Origin: Hoplostethus atlanticus
Lineage: Eukaryota > Chordata > Actinopteri > Trachichthyiformes > Trachichthyidae
Length of the DNA: 64,000 bases
Assembly: GCA_034670405.1 (NCBI GenBank)
Contig: JAXDDX010000003.1
Span: 3,519,001 to 3,583,000, forward strand
Direction: 5' to 3'
Shown here: piece by piece, positions 34,104 through 45,884 of the stretch
Numbering within the stretch: the stretch's first letter is position 1
How the letters are laid out: every line of letters starts with the position of its first letter
The notes under the pieces: generated by a model
What the model saw: only the letters and a program-made list of their open reading frames with translations
What the model was told of the DNA's origin: nothing
The model's database searches: none
Translations under genes and position numbers: made by a program

Positions 34104-34800
34104 TGTTGTAGGGGATACTTGTGTGGGCAACACAAGCAGTCAGCGGAGAGGTGGGGAGACAGGAGTTTTATTGAGTTGCACTGAGGTGCATCGCCAGGCA
34201 AGCCACACAAGCTGCACTCGCACATAGGTGATCACCGCAGGGCCAATGTTGAATCCCCCACTCCCAGTTAGTGAAAGGTCTAGCCACACCGGCATGCCAG
34301 GTTCTTCACAGATAGGCCGAAGCTAAAAGAGAAGGTTTTTTCTTTGCAATTTCTTATCTTTAAAAAATGCCTTTCCATTTTCAGTCATTGTCATTTTTAG
34401 TCATAGGATGCCCTGTCCAGTCTGCAGATGGCCTCTGCCCTTTTCTTGAGGGCTGTGCAGGACTTTACTGACAATTTACTGAAATTGTCTGAAAGATTAG
34501 TGGATTTCAAAGAAAAGTTGCTGTTCTGCTGCTGCATTCTAACCAGAATGTCCATGTACTTTCACTTAAATGGAAATGATTAAACATTGGGAAATGGGAG
34601 TAACGTGTAACAGGGGTGAATCCAGGGGGGAACAGCGCTACACCTGGCCCTAAGGCCTTGCTTCTGGCAGTCGCCGATCAACGATTCACAGTTGGTCTTC
34701 ATCTTTTTAAATGCTTCCTCCAAGGGACCCTCTGCATGGGCAAATGTTTTTAGGAGTTTTGTGGAGCTTGGTCTACACCAGAACTGCTTATTTACAGCCT
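34104..34800 (-). other. Candidate retroelement remnant: LTR-like end plus coding-like pieces (minus strand)
   Basis: On the minus strand, AATAAA (34172-34167) is followed by about 60 bp ending CCCCTACAACA at 34104, like R/U5 of an LTR. Upstream on the same strand are open segments: LEEAFKKMKTNCESLIGDCQ (about 34660-34730) and, in another frame, NFSLKSTNLSDNFSKLSVKS (about 34460-34540). I do not recognise these proteins. No matching second LTR, target duplication, RT or integrase was found. It could equally be unrelated unique sequence with chance open frames. Confidence 0.25.
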
Positions 34801-34969
34801 GGGAATGGAGTGGAAGCGATACGAGTACTGAGCTGGTAAAGACTATGAATAAACAGTTGTGAATGGAGGCTCGGATGTTTGTGTTCATTGATGGTGACAC
34901 TTTCTACCAAGGGTTTGAATAATTTAATACCCCCCAAGTTCCCCTTCCTGCCCAGAGTTTGTGAGTATG

Positions 34970-35019
34970 TGTGTGTGTGTGAGAGAGAGAGGGAGAGAGA
35001 GAGGGAGAGAGAGAGAGAG
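34970..35019. repeat. (GT)n then (GA)n
   Basis: Short GT run passing into an imperfect GA run. Confidence 0.9.
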
Positions 35020-35407
35020 TAAATAAAAAAAAGAGGCAAGAGAGAAGTGAGCTCAAGGCAGAGCATCAGTGAGCAAGTGTTGGAGAGTGACAGACAGACA
35101 GACACCAAGACAACAAGAGAAAGAAAGAGGGACAGTCAGAGGGGGAGTCGTGCCATTATCCTCTGGTGTTGAAAACAATAAGAGACTGCTGCAGCAGAGA
35201 GCAGAGAGGCTGGACCGGTGATGTAGCTGTCATTGTTTCCTAACTATTATTAGCTCCTTGTTCCTGCGATCTGCTAGACCATTATATTACCATGTAGCAT
35301 GTTATTGGCCCAGCCAGTAATTTCCCTACTCTGTAATTCTGCTTTGTGTTCGTTACGCTGCTCACGCATTAGAGCTTCCTGTGAAGATTAGGGCAACAAC
35401 TGGTTAC

Positions 35408-35445
<38 letters not shown>
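35408..35445. repeat. (GA)n microsatellite
   Basis: About 19 AG units. Confidence 0.95.
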
Positions 35446-35447
<2 letters not shown>

Positions 35448-35501
35448 GAAAGAATATGGGAATTATGGAGAATGACTAAGTATATATTGCATTGTAGTGC
35501 T

Positions 35502-35503
<2 letters not shown>

Positions 35504-35562
<59 letters not shown>

Positions 35563-35569
35563 GTGTGCG
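35504..35569. repeat. (GT)n microsatellite
   Basis: Over 30 GT units with GTGCGT interruptions near the end. Confidence 0.95.
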
Positions 35570-36553
35570 TCAGTGCATATTAACAATTAACACGGGAAAT
35601 CATATAAATAAAAATACAAATCCATATACATTTTCAATAGACAGGAAAGATCAGTACGGTGTAAACAACCTGGGGGTTGACTATGTGAATTTCACTTGAC
35701 CACCAACATGATTCCAACCTGGCGGCTGATAACGAGGACTAATGTGGTCAGTGTAGGCATCGGGCCTCGAGCCTGATGTGTGTCTTGCATGTCCAGCCAT
35801 GTGTATGGGCCTGTGCGTGTTCTCTTATGGTTCAACAGAGGTTCAGATAAACTCAACACATGTGCTCTTGCCTTCAACTCTTGCTGTACAAACAACAAGA
35901 TGCTGCCTGTGTGAAATCCAAACTCTTTTATTATTTCATTGCTTTCTTTCAAGCGAGAGAGAGAAGTGTGACAGCATAACATAAACCAGAGTTGAAGCCA
36001 TGTGACATTGTGCATTGATGGCTTCCCCTACTAGTGCTCTAACCCACTCAACCCCAGGGGCGCTCCACCTCCCCTCATCTTCACAACGAAATATGATGTC
36101 TAAAAACTCAATCCTTAATCCAAACACAAACAAAAGTGAAGCTCCATCACAGAAAAACAAAAAAAACCAACATAGAGACAGAGCATTCATGACAGAGCTC
36201 AAATTGTCACAGCAGAATTTTTTTTTCTTGTAGTTTAAGTTGTTCTATATATATTTGTTGTTTGTTAACAACCTCAGTCTTTCTGAGAAGGGATCACTGG
36301 GCAATGCGGTAACTCACCAAGCTTGATGAAAGCTGACATTCAATAGCATAAGTATACATATACTCTTCCAAAATCCACATTCACATAAATTCACATTATA
36401 TTCCTAGGGACTATGGCAGTTCAAACAATATCTACCATCTCATCTACAATATCATGCCAAGAGTTAAATCCCTGGGCTCCATTTAATTTAAGAAATAAAA
36501 ATGAATCAGTCTAAGAGCTCAATTTATCCCTCTCTGTTTGTGTATGAGACTGC

Positions 36554-36554
<1 letters not shown>

Positions 36555-36588
<34 letters not shown>
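36555..36588. repeat. (GT)n microsatellite
   Basis: About 17 GT units. Confidence 0.9.
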
Positions 36589-36596
<8 letters not shown>

Positions 36597-37058
36597 TTGT
36601 CTTTATTGTTGGCAGCATCGGGGGGGGGTCTGCAGCATCAAAGTCTTGCAAAAGCAGCAGTGAGGCAGCAAATTAAGCAATCTTCCCTTGGATAAAGATC
36701 AAAGGAACAATATTGGCAATCTGAAGTGAACAAGGTGCACTCCTGGCCTTTGGAGGCTTCAATTAAAAGAACTCCTGCCACTTTGTTTCTCGTGTTCATG
36801 TTGTGTTGTGGGTGGTAGAGTAACTTGAGTAAAGGGCGGTCACGATCTCTCTTTCTCTTTCTTTTTCCAACAACTCCTCTCTTTTTGGCCTTGCTATTGA
36901 CTCAGTGAGCTAGAAGTTGATTCAGGGTCCAGTTTTCTCTGGACACTCACTCGGGTCTATATATTTATACTTGTAGTAAAATATTTACTCTATATGGCCT
37001 GTGTATAGTTTGATAGTCATCTAGTAAGCAACTGTTGTGGAGACTATATCAGGGTTAA

Positions 37059-37238
37059 ACCTGCACGATGTAACTTTCTGTATTTTAGTAATTGGCGGCC
37101 CCCAGTGGCAGCAAGAGGTAACTGTTTGTATTTTTGAAGACTTCACTACCCTTAGCTTTCTGTAGCGATAGCTGAGGCGCTAGCTCGCTCACTGCTGTTT
37201 CAGAGCTGTTTACATTAAAAAAGTTACATCGTGCAGCT
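37059..37238. mobile_element. 180-bp MITE with TTAA target duplication
   Basis: TTAA (37055-37058) is followed by ACCTGCACGATGTAACTTT. The right end is AAAGTTACATCGTGCAGCT, followed by TTAA (37239-37242). The terminal repeats match except at one position. TTAA targets suggest a piggyBac- or Kolobok-type partner. A truncated relative lies at 7081-7235. Confidence 0.85.
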
Positions 37239-38520
37239 TTAAGGCCAGGAAAATACTTGAAAATGCATCCAACACTTTGAAAGCATTGTGTCTTGGATGA
37301 TGAGTTCAAATCCACTAATATGTTGCATTATTTTTGGATGTATAACTTTTATTTTCTTGCTGCTATGGTCTATTTTATGCAAGTTTTTTTCCAATCACTC
37401 TGTGAAGCACCCTACATTACATTGTATGAAATCTGCTATACAGAAAAAATGATTGTCTCATTCATTGATTTCAGTGTTAAAGTATAGCATATTATTTAAA
37501 ATAGGCCTATAGGAGATTAATACAAATTATCCCTCAACCGTTACAGCAAAATTGTTTTTTGGAGTTAAAGAGGCCAGTGTCAGTGTCTCTCTCTCTGAAG
37601 CTGCTAAGATAGCTAAACCGCTTTACACTAATCCAGTTAGCTTCCCCATAATTCCTCTTTGTGCTAAACAGTCGCAGCAGCCATCAGCCATACAAACATT
37701 CAAACCAGTGAAACCACTCTCTCAGTTCATACATCCATACAGTTAAGGCCCCCGTAAACAGACATTATGCAATCAAAACGTAAATTCACATCACCAGCAG
37801 GGACCCCCTGAAGGGCACTATGTTGGGAAGCACATACACACAAACACATCCACAGCAGCCAGCAAACCCTCACCCACCTCAACACACACATAAACACACA
37901 CATACCAAGCCCTGAACCGTGGGGCATAAGGATGATCCAATGGACTGAAAATGAGCCAACATGTCATTTGTCCCCCCAACACCCAGCACAGGGGGCTAAA
38001 GTCACATCCAGTATAGTTCTCATCCACGTTTTTCTAATATTTCCAAAATTTGGCTTGATTTTAAAAGAAGCAGAGGATTGTTTACTTTTACAAATCCCTA
38101 AATGTGATGTCTGGTGGCATCTGTGCAAGTTTTCGCTTTTCATTGGGACACCATACCTTGAGAGTTGACCTAGGGTCATGTGGTCTAAAGGCTGTTTCAA
38201 GGGAGTTTATACTCCACCAAGAAAGATTTCTGGAGAAACACCAATCTGTGCTACCATGGATGATCTAATGTACTAGATGTGGGTACTGAAGTTGTGAGGT
38301 AAAGATGCTGACGGCTCTCTCTGCCTCTCCCTTGCAGCGTTGTACTATTAGGCTAGCCAATGGCTGATTTTACAACCTGTGTTTAATTCAGTATTGAAAC
38401 ACATGCACATGAGTGACACTAACCACTAAATACAGAGTGCTGATGGCTCAAGTCGGTAAAATGAAGAGTGCAATAGTCTCTTAGGGTATGAGCGCAGTGC
38501 CATGTTTTGGTTGCTGCCAG

Positions 38521-38563
38521 GCGAGAGAAAGAGAGAGAAAGATAGATAGAGAGAGAGAGAGAG
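38521..38563. repeat. (GA)n-rich tract
   Basis: Imperfect GA/GATA repeat. Confidence 0.85.
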
Positions 38564-39236
38564 GGTCCTCAGGGTGACTGATAGCTGCTCCACTTTCTGC
38601 CAGGCTCTGAGTCAGCAAACTGAGCCTGGCGCTACGCTACGCTGCACCCTTTCATGGAAGCCTCTGTACTGCACCATGGCTACAGAGCATTACAAGCTAA
38701 CAAATAGAACAAAATAGGATTTCTCTCAAACAAATGAGAAGTACAGTAAGGTACATGGTGGCATAGTTGCAGAACTGGAAAGTTTCCTAGGCTGTTTTTT
38801 TTTATGCACGATGAGGCAGGATGCACCAAAACACAACTCAACACAACACAAATTTATGTGACCATGCAACCATGTAAATCTATACGTACGCCATGCAATA
38901 TGAAATATTGGAATAATGAAATATAATATCAATGAAACCAAGCGGAACATAATAGCGTTCGCATGAATATTTCAAATAGAACAACCAAAGTCAGAAGAGA
39001 CGCTGTTGCAACAAGAAAGAAGTGATTGCAGCATTGTACACACCAAAACCTTTGATACACACCAAAACGCACGCGCACAAGACACACGCGTAAAAGGCAT
39101 GTACACACCATCCATAGTGTTGTTTACATTCACAGTGGCACATCAAACAGCAACAAGTAAAATGCAAGACAGCCAATAGCACTCACCACACTGATGAGGG
39201 TCGATCACATCCCCTTTGAAGAGGTTGGACTCCCCT

Positions 39237-39268
39237 CTCTCTCTCTCTCTCTCGCTCTCTCTCTCTTT
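39237..39268. repeat. (CT)n microsatellite
   Basis: CT run with one CG interruption. Confidence 0.9.
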
Positions 39269-39472
39269 CTGTAAATGGTACTTTTTATCAGCCCCTGTTC
39301 TCCTGCTGCCTCTATCGCTACAAGCTCTCACTGGGGCTCAGGAGAGAGGGTATTTGGTGTGTGTGTTTGTGTATGTGTGTATGTCTTAGTGTACCTAATC
39401 CCTGCTGAGTAGAGCGGGTGCTAGGCAGCAAAGGCTCACTAGAGAATAAGAAACTCCTGCTGCACTGCACTG

Positions 39473-39473
<1 letters not shown>

Positions 39474-39508
<35 letters not shown>
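39474..39508. repeat. (CA)n microsatellite
   Basis: About 17 CA units. Confidence 0.95.
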
Positions 39509-39510
<2 letters not shown>

Positions 39511-39778
39511 AATCTAACTGCAATCGTGCTAATTGACGATTGGTGTGGCACACTAGAACGAGAGACAAAAATCCACAGTATGACATTATCAATTGTTTGT
39601 AAATGTCAAGTCAAGATGAAGTAGCAAATACAAAGAGCTGCTGATGTCAATTTTGTGTGCAGTTGAAGATTTCAAAGCACACCTGAGCTCATGCTGAACT
39701 CTATTGGTTTTCTCCAGTGATTGGTCAAGTGAAATAGCCTGCCATTTATTTCCCTGTCACATCCTTTGGTGTTATGCC

Positions 39779-40318
39779 GCAATCCATTGCAAGTCGGAAG
39801 TCGATCGTTTCGAGTCGGTATTCCCGACTTCCAATCTAAATGTGTTCCAGTGCATCTGCTCGGGAAAACATGGACGCCCGCATGTTTGTTTGAATGGCAA
39901 GTCTCTGAATTTCACAAGCATCTAAAGAAGACCTACATCAACTACTACAGCGCCATTAGTGAAGAGAAACGTCACATATCAGTGAACCAATAATGTTAAC
40001 ATTAGTAGTACCACACGCTAGTAACGACTTCTATGTCATAACGTTGAGCACAAATCAACCGAATTACGTTACAAATGTAAACTACAAAGTTGTTTCAACA
40101 TGTTTTCATAACAAAAACCACATATGAAGTAAAAATTGATGGCAAGGGAATTGTGTTTACCGCTATATTGCTGTGACGTCAGGTGTGTTTATATTGGCGA
40201 ACTCGGGCCAGTTGGATCTTGCCCGAGTTTCCGACTGGGAATTCCGACTTGAATGAGTTCTATTGCACTTTTTCGTGTCGGAGGTTGTTTTTCCAGAGTT
40301 CCGAGTACAATGGATTGC
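39779..40318. mobile_element. 540-bp TIR element (unclassified DNA transposon)
   Basis: The left end GCAATCCATTGCAAGTCGGAA and the right end TTCCGAGTACAATGGATTGC are imperfect inverted repeats. Subterminal blocks with CGACTT/TCGGA words recur on both sides (for example TTCCCGACTTCCAATCTAAA and ATTCCGACTTGAATG). There is no transposase frame. A target duplication is not clear, so the superfamily is undecided. Confidence 0.6.
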
Positions 40319-40359
40319 ACCATTATACTTTATTATACCATTATACCATTTTGTGTGTC

Positions 40360-40489
40360 ACGACAGTTGACAGTAGAGCGAGACAGGGGAAGATTAAAGC
40401 GAGGAGGGATGACATAACAACAAAGTTCCCGGGCCGGACGTCGGAGCTACACGGTACTGTAACTTAGACCATTGAGCCACCAGGATGCC
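40360..40489 (-). repeat. tRNA-derived SINE
   Basis: Minus strand: GGCATCCTGGTGGCTCAATG then GTCTAAGTTACAG (A-box-like), CCGGCCCGGGAACTTTGTTG (degenerate B-box) and TTATGTCATCCCTCCTCGC. It ends with CCCTGTCTCGCTCTACTGTC. This is the fish SINE type with a TGTCATCCC...CTGTC...ACTGTC tail. It adjoins the TIR element to its left. Confidence 0.65.
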
Positions 40490-41655
40490 ACAGATGACAT
40501 GCGTTCAATGTTTTTTCCTAACAAGGAGTGCCAGTAACAACCCACTTTCATCCTCCACAAAGGTGAATCGCCATGAAGAAATGTCAGAAACCTCTAGGAA
40601 CGTCACAGGAGAGGTTACACACTTGTTGTACAGCTCTCGGGATCAAGCCGTTGCCAATGAATGCTTTGTCACACACACAAAATCACACACACGCACACGC
40701 ACACGCACTAAGTAGATTAGAGGGCAGTATGATGAGCTCTTAACAGGAATAGTCCTTGACACAGAAGCCAAATGAGAAAGGGACAACAGGCCCAAACATT
40801 GGAGGGTTGCCAAAGCCATCTGATGCTTTCAGGGGTGCCGGTAACCAACTGGTTACAGAAGCGGGCTTGTTACCTGTTCAAGTCCTCTAATTCAGTGCTG
40901 GTCAGTGGAACAGACTGCGGCTGTACGGGGGGGTCCAAGGTGTCAATGTCAAAAACTGCTGAAAATGATGCATGTACAGGAAAATAAATGTTTCAAAACA
41001 AATTTGAAAGAAGAATCTGTGATATAAACATGGCATCTAACTGTGTCTTTAAAATGTGTTCTAACTGAAATATCACCTCTATAACGATATAATCATCTGG
41101 ATTGTTTGCCTGCTAGTTTCTTCTGTCATATATTTCAGATGTTTGTTGTCCCTTTGCGGGTGGATATGTAGACCTGAGAGGCGCTGTGATATTTATCTTT
41201 TAAATTTACCAAGAGAGTGAAGCCAGGCGCTGCAATCCTTATTCATCCAGGCCAGTTGACTAGGAGCGCATTCGTATTTACTGCGACAGCCTGTGGGAGC
41301 AGTTGCAGAGCGAAGGTGGGTTAAACACATACACACACTAATACCCGGGAGCTGCCCAGGGCTACCACAGTCTCATATGATTGACTCATGAGCAGCTGCT
41401 GCCCAAAAGCCTGCCATACTTGGCTAGACTTTGCAAACACCGCCAAAAGCATAGCATCTTGCACAATTCTCCCCCAATCTCCAGTCATACCATCCCACAA
41501 TTGCTCAAATAATTGCTCATCACACCATCTCAGAATAGTGGACATGATCTCACACAAGAGGCGGCTATTGCTAATGCTAACTACTCAGTCAGTCCAAGAA
41601 GAGTATGTTGTACAACTGCTAGCAATAACCAAACACCAGAGTATAGAGTTGGAAT
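40490..41655. other. Unique intergenic sequence
   Basis: 41180-41310 is high-complexity and might be a regulatory island. A CA/GCAC patch lies at 40668-40708. No gene or mobile element recognised. Confidence 0.4.
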
Positions 41656-42240
41656 ACTTATTTATTAGGGGTTAAGTACCACTGGTACTGGAACCATGTT
41701 GACTTTGTGAGGATTTTTCTGTCTTTTACTGCCATAAAACGATCTGGAGCTCAGAGACCGCACAGAGCAACCAAATTTGGTGAATGGGTTTTTAAGTTTC
41801 CCCCATTACTCAACCCAACAAAATGACACCGATCAGCCAGGTGGTGGTGCTATAACAAGAAACCTTACATTTTAGCCAATGAAAGATATGGCGTATAATT
41901 ATTTTCCTATATATTAAAGACTTTTTTTTAATTACTCATGCAAAGTTGACTCAATCTCCACCATTTTTTTCCGTACAGCATATTTCAACTGCCGACATCA
42001 CGGCTATTCCAGAGAATTTTGATACGTGTAACCATGCGGCCAGACACATCAATTTAGTTGACAGTGAAGATGCACAAACCTAAATATTTGATGATAGAGC
42101 AATCAAACGTTACATACATATCTGCAAAGTGTGTTGAATCATGCTCTATAACGTTGCTGTGAGGGAAAATCTTTTGCACATTTTGCAAATTGCGATATCT
42201 CAAGCATCTGTTTGGACCCTGCTAGTGGCTGCTTACAGCT
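41656..42240. repeat. Probable dispersed repeat of unknown class
   Basis: Phrases such as CCGATCAGCCAGGTGGTGGT with GCTATAACAAGAAA, and CGGCTATTCCAGAGAATTTT, are familiar to me as a moderately repetitive fish sequence. I see no terminal repeats, target duplication or coding sequence, so the class and borders are uncertain. Confidence 0.4.
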
Positions 42241-43262
42241 ATATTTCTACTCGTGTTGAAGAATAGGCTCTCTATTTTTCATAATCATAGTGCTATACAG
42301 GTATTCATACTCTATACAGACAGATTTATTCATGTGCACACACACACACACAGACAAACTATCACCACCAACAGATATCATAGCCACAGGCAAGGAACAA
42401 AATGAATGCAGTTGTTCTTGTTGTTTGTAATGTGAGTATGGCTTCCAACGATCAGGCATGAATACACTGAGGGAGGATCATTGTAAACACTGTACGCTGT
42501 CTACGTCTGGAAGAACACTACAGATAAGCTGTTCAGTCAGGGTTTCATTTTGACACAAACACACATTCAGTGTAGCCAAAATGTGATACGAGTCCAACAG
42601 AGTACATACGAGTAGCTTTCAGGCTGGCTTCCTTGCCGGGAAGGATAAGGATGTGTGTTTTCCTAGTCTCAGTCCAGAGGCTAATCTCCCCTGCGTCTAC
42701 TGAAACGCAGAGGAGGAGGTTAATTGGGCGTAAGTGCACCTTGTCAATGGACCGCTCCTGGCTCTCTCCACCTCTCAACCCCCCACCGCGCTCGCCAGAA
42801 GGATCAAACATTGCGATCAATTCAGACTTGTTTGGGGCTTGACCACAGAATTCGAATGGCAAGGAATGGTATTGCTCTGAGGAGATCTCCACGAAGCAGC
42901 AGGATGTGCTTTTTCCAGTCATTCTGAATCTATATGTTAATGCTAATGTCTTAGACTCTTACTGGGCCTTCATCTTTAAAAATGATTGGTTATTGATGAG
43001 GGATAATGAGACTGAACCTTTATTTAAACAGGCTGATCAATTATTATGTTTTCTATATCTAATTGATCCTTTCACACCAGAGAGAGTTCATCTTCATCTT
43101 CATCTTCCCTTTTTGTCAAATAACCACAACTTTGTCAATTTGCGGAGGGGAATTGTTAAAAAAAAAGCTAAACATTACTCTTGACCCCATCATCCAATTC
43201 CATTTGATGCAGACCTCACAAGCAGTCGTTTTCTGTTTAGAATCCTCTTCTGCCTGGAGGGT

Positions 43263-43265
<3 letters not shown>

Positions 43266-43298
<33 letters not shown>
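43266..43298. repeat. (CA)n microsatellite
   Basis: About 16 CA units. Confidence 0.95.
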
Positions 43299-43398
43299 GG
43301 AGAGAGCTAGAGAGAGTAGCAGCAGGGGGACGAGGAGAGAGCGAGAGAGAGAGACCCAGGGGCTGAGGTAGTGGAAAAAGCACACCAACACACACATA

Positions 43399-43400
43399 GG

Positions 43401-43429
<29 letters not shown>
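43399..43429. repeat. (CA)n microsatellite
   Basis: About 15 CA units. Confidence 0.9.
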
Positions 43430-43431
<2 letters not shown>

Positions 43432-44797
43432 AAAACAAAAACGGTTCTTGTCGTGATGTTTTTGCACTGCACTGAAAACGTCGTGGATTATTACTTTAAT
43501 GTCACTGTTTTGATGAATACAAGATGAAGAAAGTGAGAGAGACTGACAGAGATGGAAGGTGAGAGAGAGAGACTGAGGGGATGGAGAGACTGAAAGAGCA
43601 AGGGAGAGGGAGGGACAGCGAACGGCAGAGAGAAGGAGAGAAAAAGAGAGACTCAAAGAGGTAGGATGTGTCTGAAAGAGAGGGAGAGACAGGAAGGGAA
43701 ACAGGCCAACAAAAAAGTATCTGAAAAGAAGGAGGGAGAGAAGGACAGGCAGAGGAAGAAAGGGACAGGCCTCAACCATAATTGGGGCCATTCGTCTGGG
43801 GACAGTTTTAGGAGTAGGTGTAAGGTGCCATCCATCCATGAGGCCATTGGCTCTCTGAGTGGCTGTTGATAAGACCCTGTCTGGAGCTAGGCCAGACAGC
43901 TAAAGGCTCCTGCCTTTTACTGCTGCAAGGTTCTTCACAGATGTATGCACACACCAGATACAGACATGTAAACTCGAAATTCAGAAGTTCTCAAAAAACA
44001 CAGAAAGGATGAAAGGACACAGTAAGGAGATGAAAAGGACACAAACATGATTACCACGCTCCGAATAAGGTACTATACACATCTGCACAGACTCCTAAAC
44101 CCCTCTTGCTTACACAGACACACTCACCCACATAATGAGACAGAGAAAAAAAAAGTAAGTGACAGCAGAGCATACGGTAGTGGTTGACCTTGGCCATGGC
44201 CCTCAGTGTTTTCATGCATGTCTAGTTGAGGCCTCCACAGTGCAGCAATGTGTCACACCCTTGAGGAAAGTGATATAGCAGCATGATAATGGGGGGGCCG
44301 TGGAGGTCACACTAGATGTGTAGTGTAGCTCCATCATGGGACAAACAAGCTAGCCAAGGGTTACTTATTATTTATGTTACTAAATTCCCCAAAAAACACA
44401 AACACGTGATACATTTGGATTTTTTTTAACAACAGAGATGATTTGTCAGATCGGCTGTCTGGGTGTAGCTTTCAGTGTGCTGTAATAACCATGTTGAAAT
44501 GGCCCTGGTCCTTGCAGGCCCCTGCTAACTGGCCCTGGGAGGCTTCAGGTCAAGGTTTCACAAGAGATTTCAGAGGTTTCACATAGGGCTCTCTAGGGCC
44601 AAAGCCAGCTCAATAATGTTTTACAGCATGGGGTCAGACGCAGTATTTGTTTATTTCAAACTGTCGTTCTACAGACAAACCTTTTCTGTGTGCAGCAACA
44701 TGCAGAAACACAGAAATTCTGCTTTGAGGCAAATGAGTAAGCCTTGGGTCATGCAGTGGAAAGGTGACCCTCTGTCAAATCAGAATAATGGTTGTAG

Positions 44798-44798
<1 letters not shown>

Positions 44799-44855
<57 letters not shown>

Positions 44856-44861
44856 GTCAGC

Positions 44862-44890
<29 letters not shown>
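44799..44890. repeat. Compound (TATC)n-(TGTC)n tetranucleotide repeat
   Basis: About 14 TATC units, a short break (TGTCAGCC), then about 8 TGTC units. Confidence 0.95.
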
Positions 44891-44893
<3 letters not shown>

Positions 44894-45154
44894 TTTAACA
44901 GAAGAGTGAGCTTTCTCTCCAAGTCACCAAGCATTTCTTCCAAATTCCAAATCAAATTCCCCTTTATTCCCCTTAAGTGTCAGGATGCATTTTAATATTT
45001 TCCTTACAATGGAGTACTTTGGATTTTTTGTGCACATTTATAGCAACAAAAGAACAACCTTGAACCCACCATGAAGAGCAGCTGTTTGTTTGTTCATATA
45101 AATACAGATCCATGCAGCATTACACCTTTCCTTTTTCCCTTTATTCTCCTTCAA

Positions 45155-45880
45155 AGCTGCACTGGGCAGGTTTTTTATCTAAAGATAAATCCATCTTAAC
45201 AACCTAAACCATGAAGTGGGGCTGCAACAGAGAAGCGCATCCCAACCCTCTAATTAAGACGCCAAAATGAATTTGCCCAATTTGCTTAAATTAAATTCTG
45301 TTGTTAGGTATGGTCACTGGTGGGAAATCTTCTCTACACACAGGAAGTGAAGAAATGAAACTTCCAAAGCTGTCTCCTAAACAGTAGCAAGCAAGTGCTC
45401 CATCCAGAGAAAGTGGCTAGTGGGAGTTAGAATAAATGCCTTCTTGTTGATACATCACTGACGTCAAGACCTCTGATCTCCCAGGAAAAGAGAATTAGGG
45501 TCAAGCCGTGACTGAAGAGAGGTGGTCAATGTGGGCTGTACACTTTGCAAAGCTGGAGGTGCGTATCACAAAATGTATATATATGACTATCAGGGCAGCT
45601 CAGATCAGTCTGCGAGGCGATCGCTGTGGTTAAGATTGAATCTGTAAACTCCTGATCAAGGCGCCACTAGGCCCCCCGGCCTTAGACTGGTAAGACGTGT
45701 ATTTTTACTTAAAAATCGTCGTGCCTAGTGCAGCTAACCTGCTGCCAAAATATTTTTGTCCAAGGAGTGTGCAGTTTACTGATGTTATGTTACATGTCTT
45801 CTGGGTATTGAAGTCTCACATTTCAGTTATCTCTTGTTGCCACTTGCTGCCTCCAGCATGTGAAATCACCTAGTGCAACT
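45155..45880. mobile_element. 726-bp TTAA-type MITE
   Basis: The left end AGCTGCACTGGGCAGG (preceded by TCAA, a decayed TTAA) and the right end CACCTAGTGCAACT (followed by TTAA, 45881-45884) are inverted repeats. They share the GCTGCAC core with the 37059 element. The interior has no transposase. Confidence 0.6.
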
Positions 45881-45884
45881 TTAA

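Larger units (their letters stand above)
34801..37054. other. Unique intergenic stretch with GA/GT tracts
   Basis: No gene. GT/GA tract 34970-35019, GA tract 35408-35445, GT tract 35504-35569, GT tract 36555-36588. 35190-35400 is high-complexity and a candidate regulatory island. Confidence 0.45.
37243..39778. other. Unique intergenic stretch
   Basis: A L2-like 3' tail lies at 37385-37470 (GTGAAGCACCCTACATTACA, TATGAAATCTGCTATACAG). GA tract 38521-38563, CT tract 39237-39268, CA tract 39474-39508. No gene supported. Confidence 0.45.
42241..45154. other. Unique intergenic stretch with CA, GA and tetranucleotide repeats
   Basis: CA tracts 43266-43298 and 43399-43429, GA-rich 43530-43760, compound (TATC)(TGTC) 44799-44890. 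42690-42910 is high-complexity and a candidate regulatory island. The 200-codon minus-strand frame over 43237-43839 is a product of the CA and GA tracts. Confidence 0.45.

Noticed and set aside
34104..34800. Giant or viral-hybrid element
   Set aside because: The coding-like pieces are short and unrecognised; no polymerase, capsid or integrase supports anything larger.
40360..40489. Functional tRNA gene on the minus strand
   Set aside because: Only degenerate A- and B-box-like segments with a SINE tail; no cloverleaf by eye.
43237..43839. 200-codon minus-strand open frame
   Set aside because: It spans CA and GA tracts and encodes Val-Cys and Ser-Leu runs; no domain, and composition explains it.
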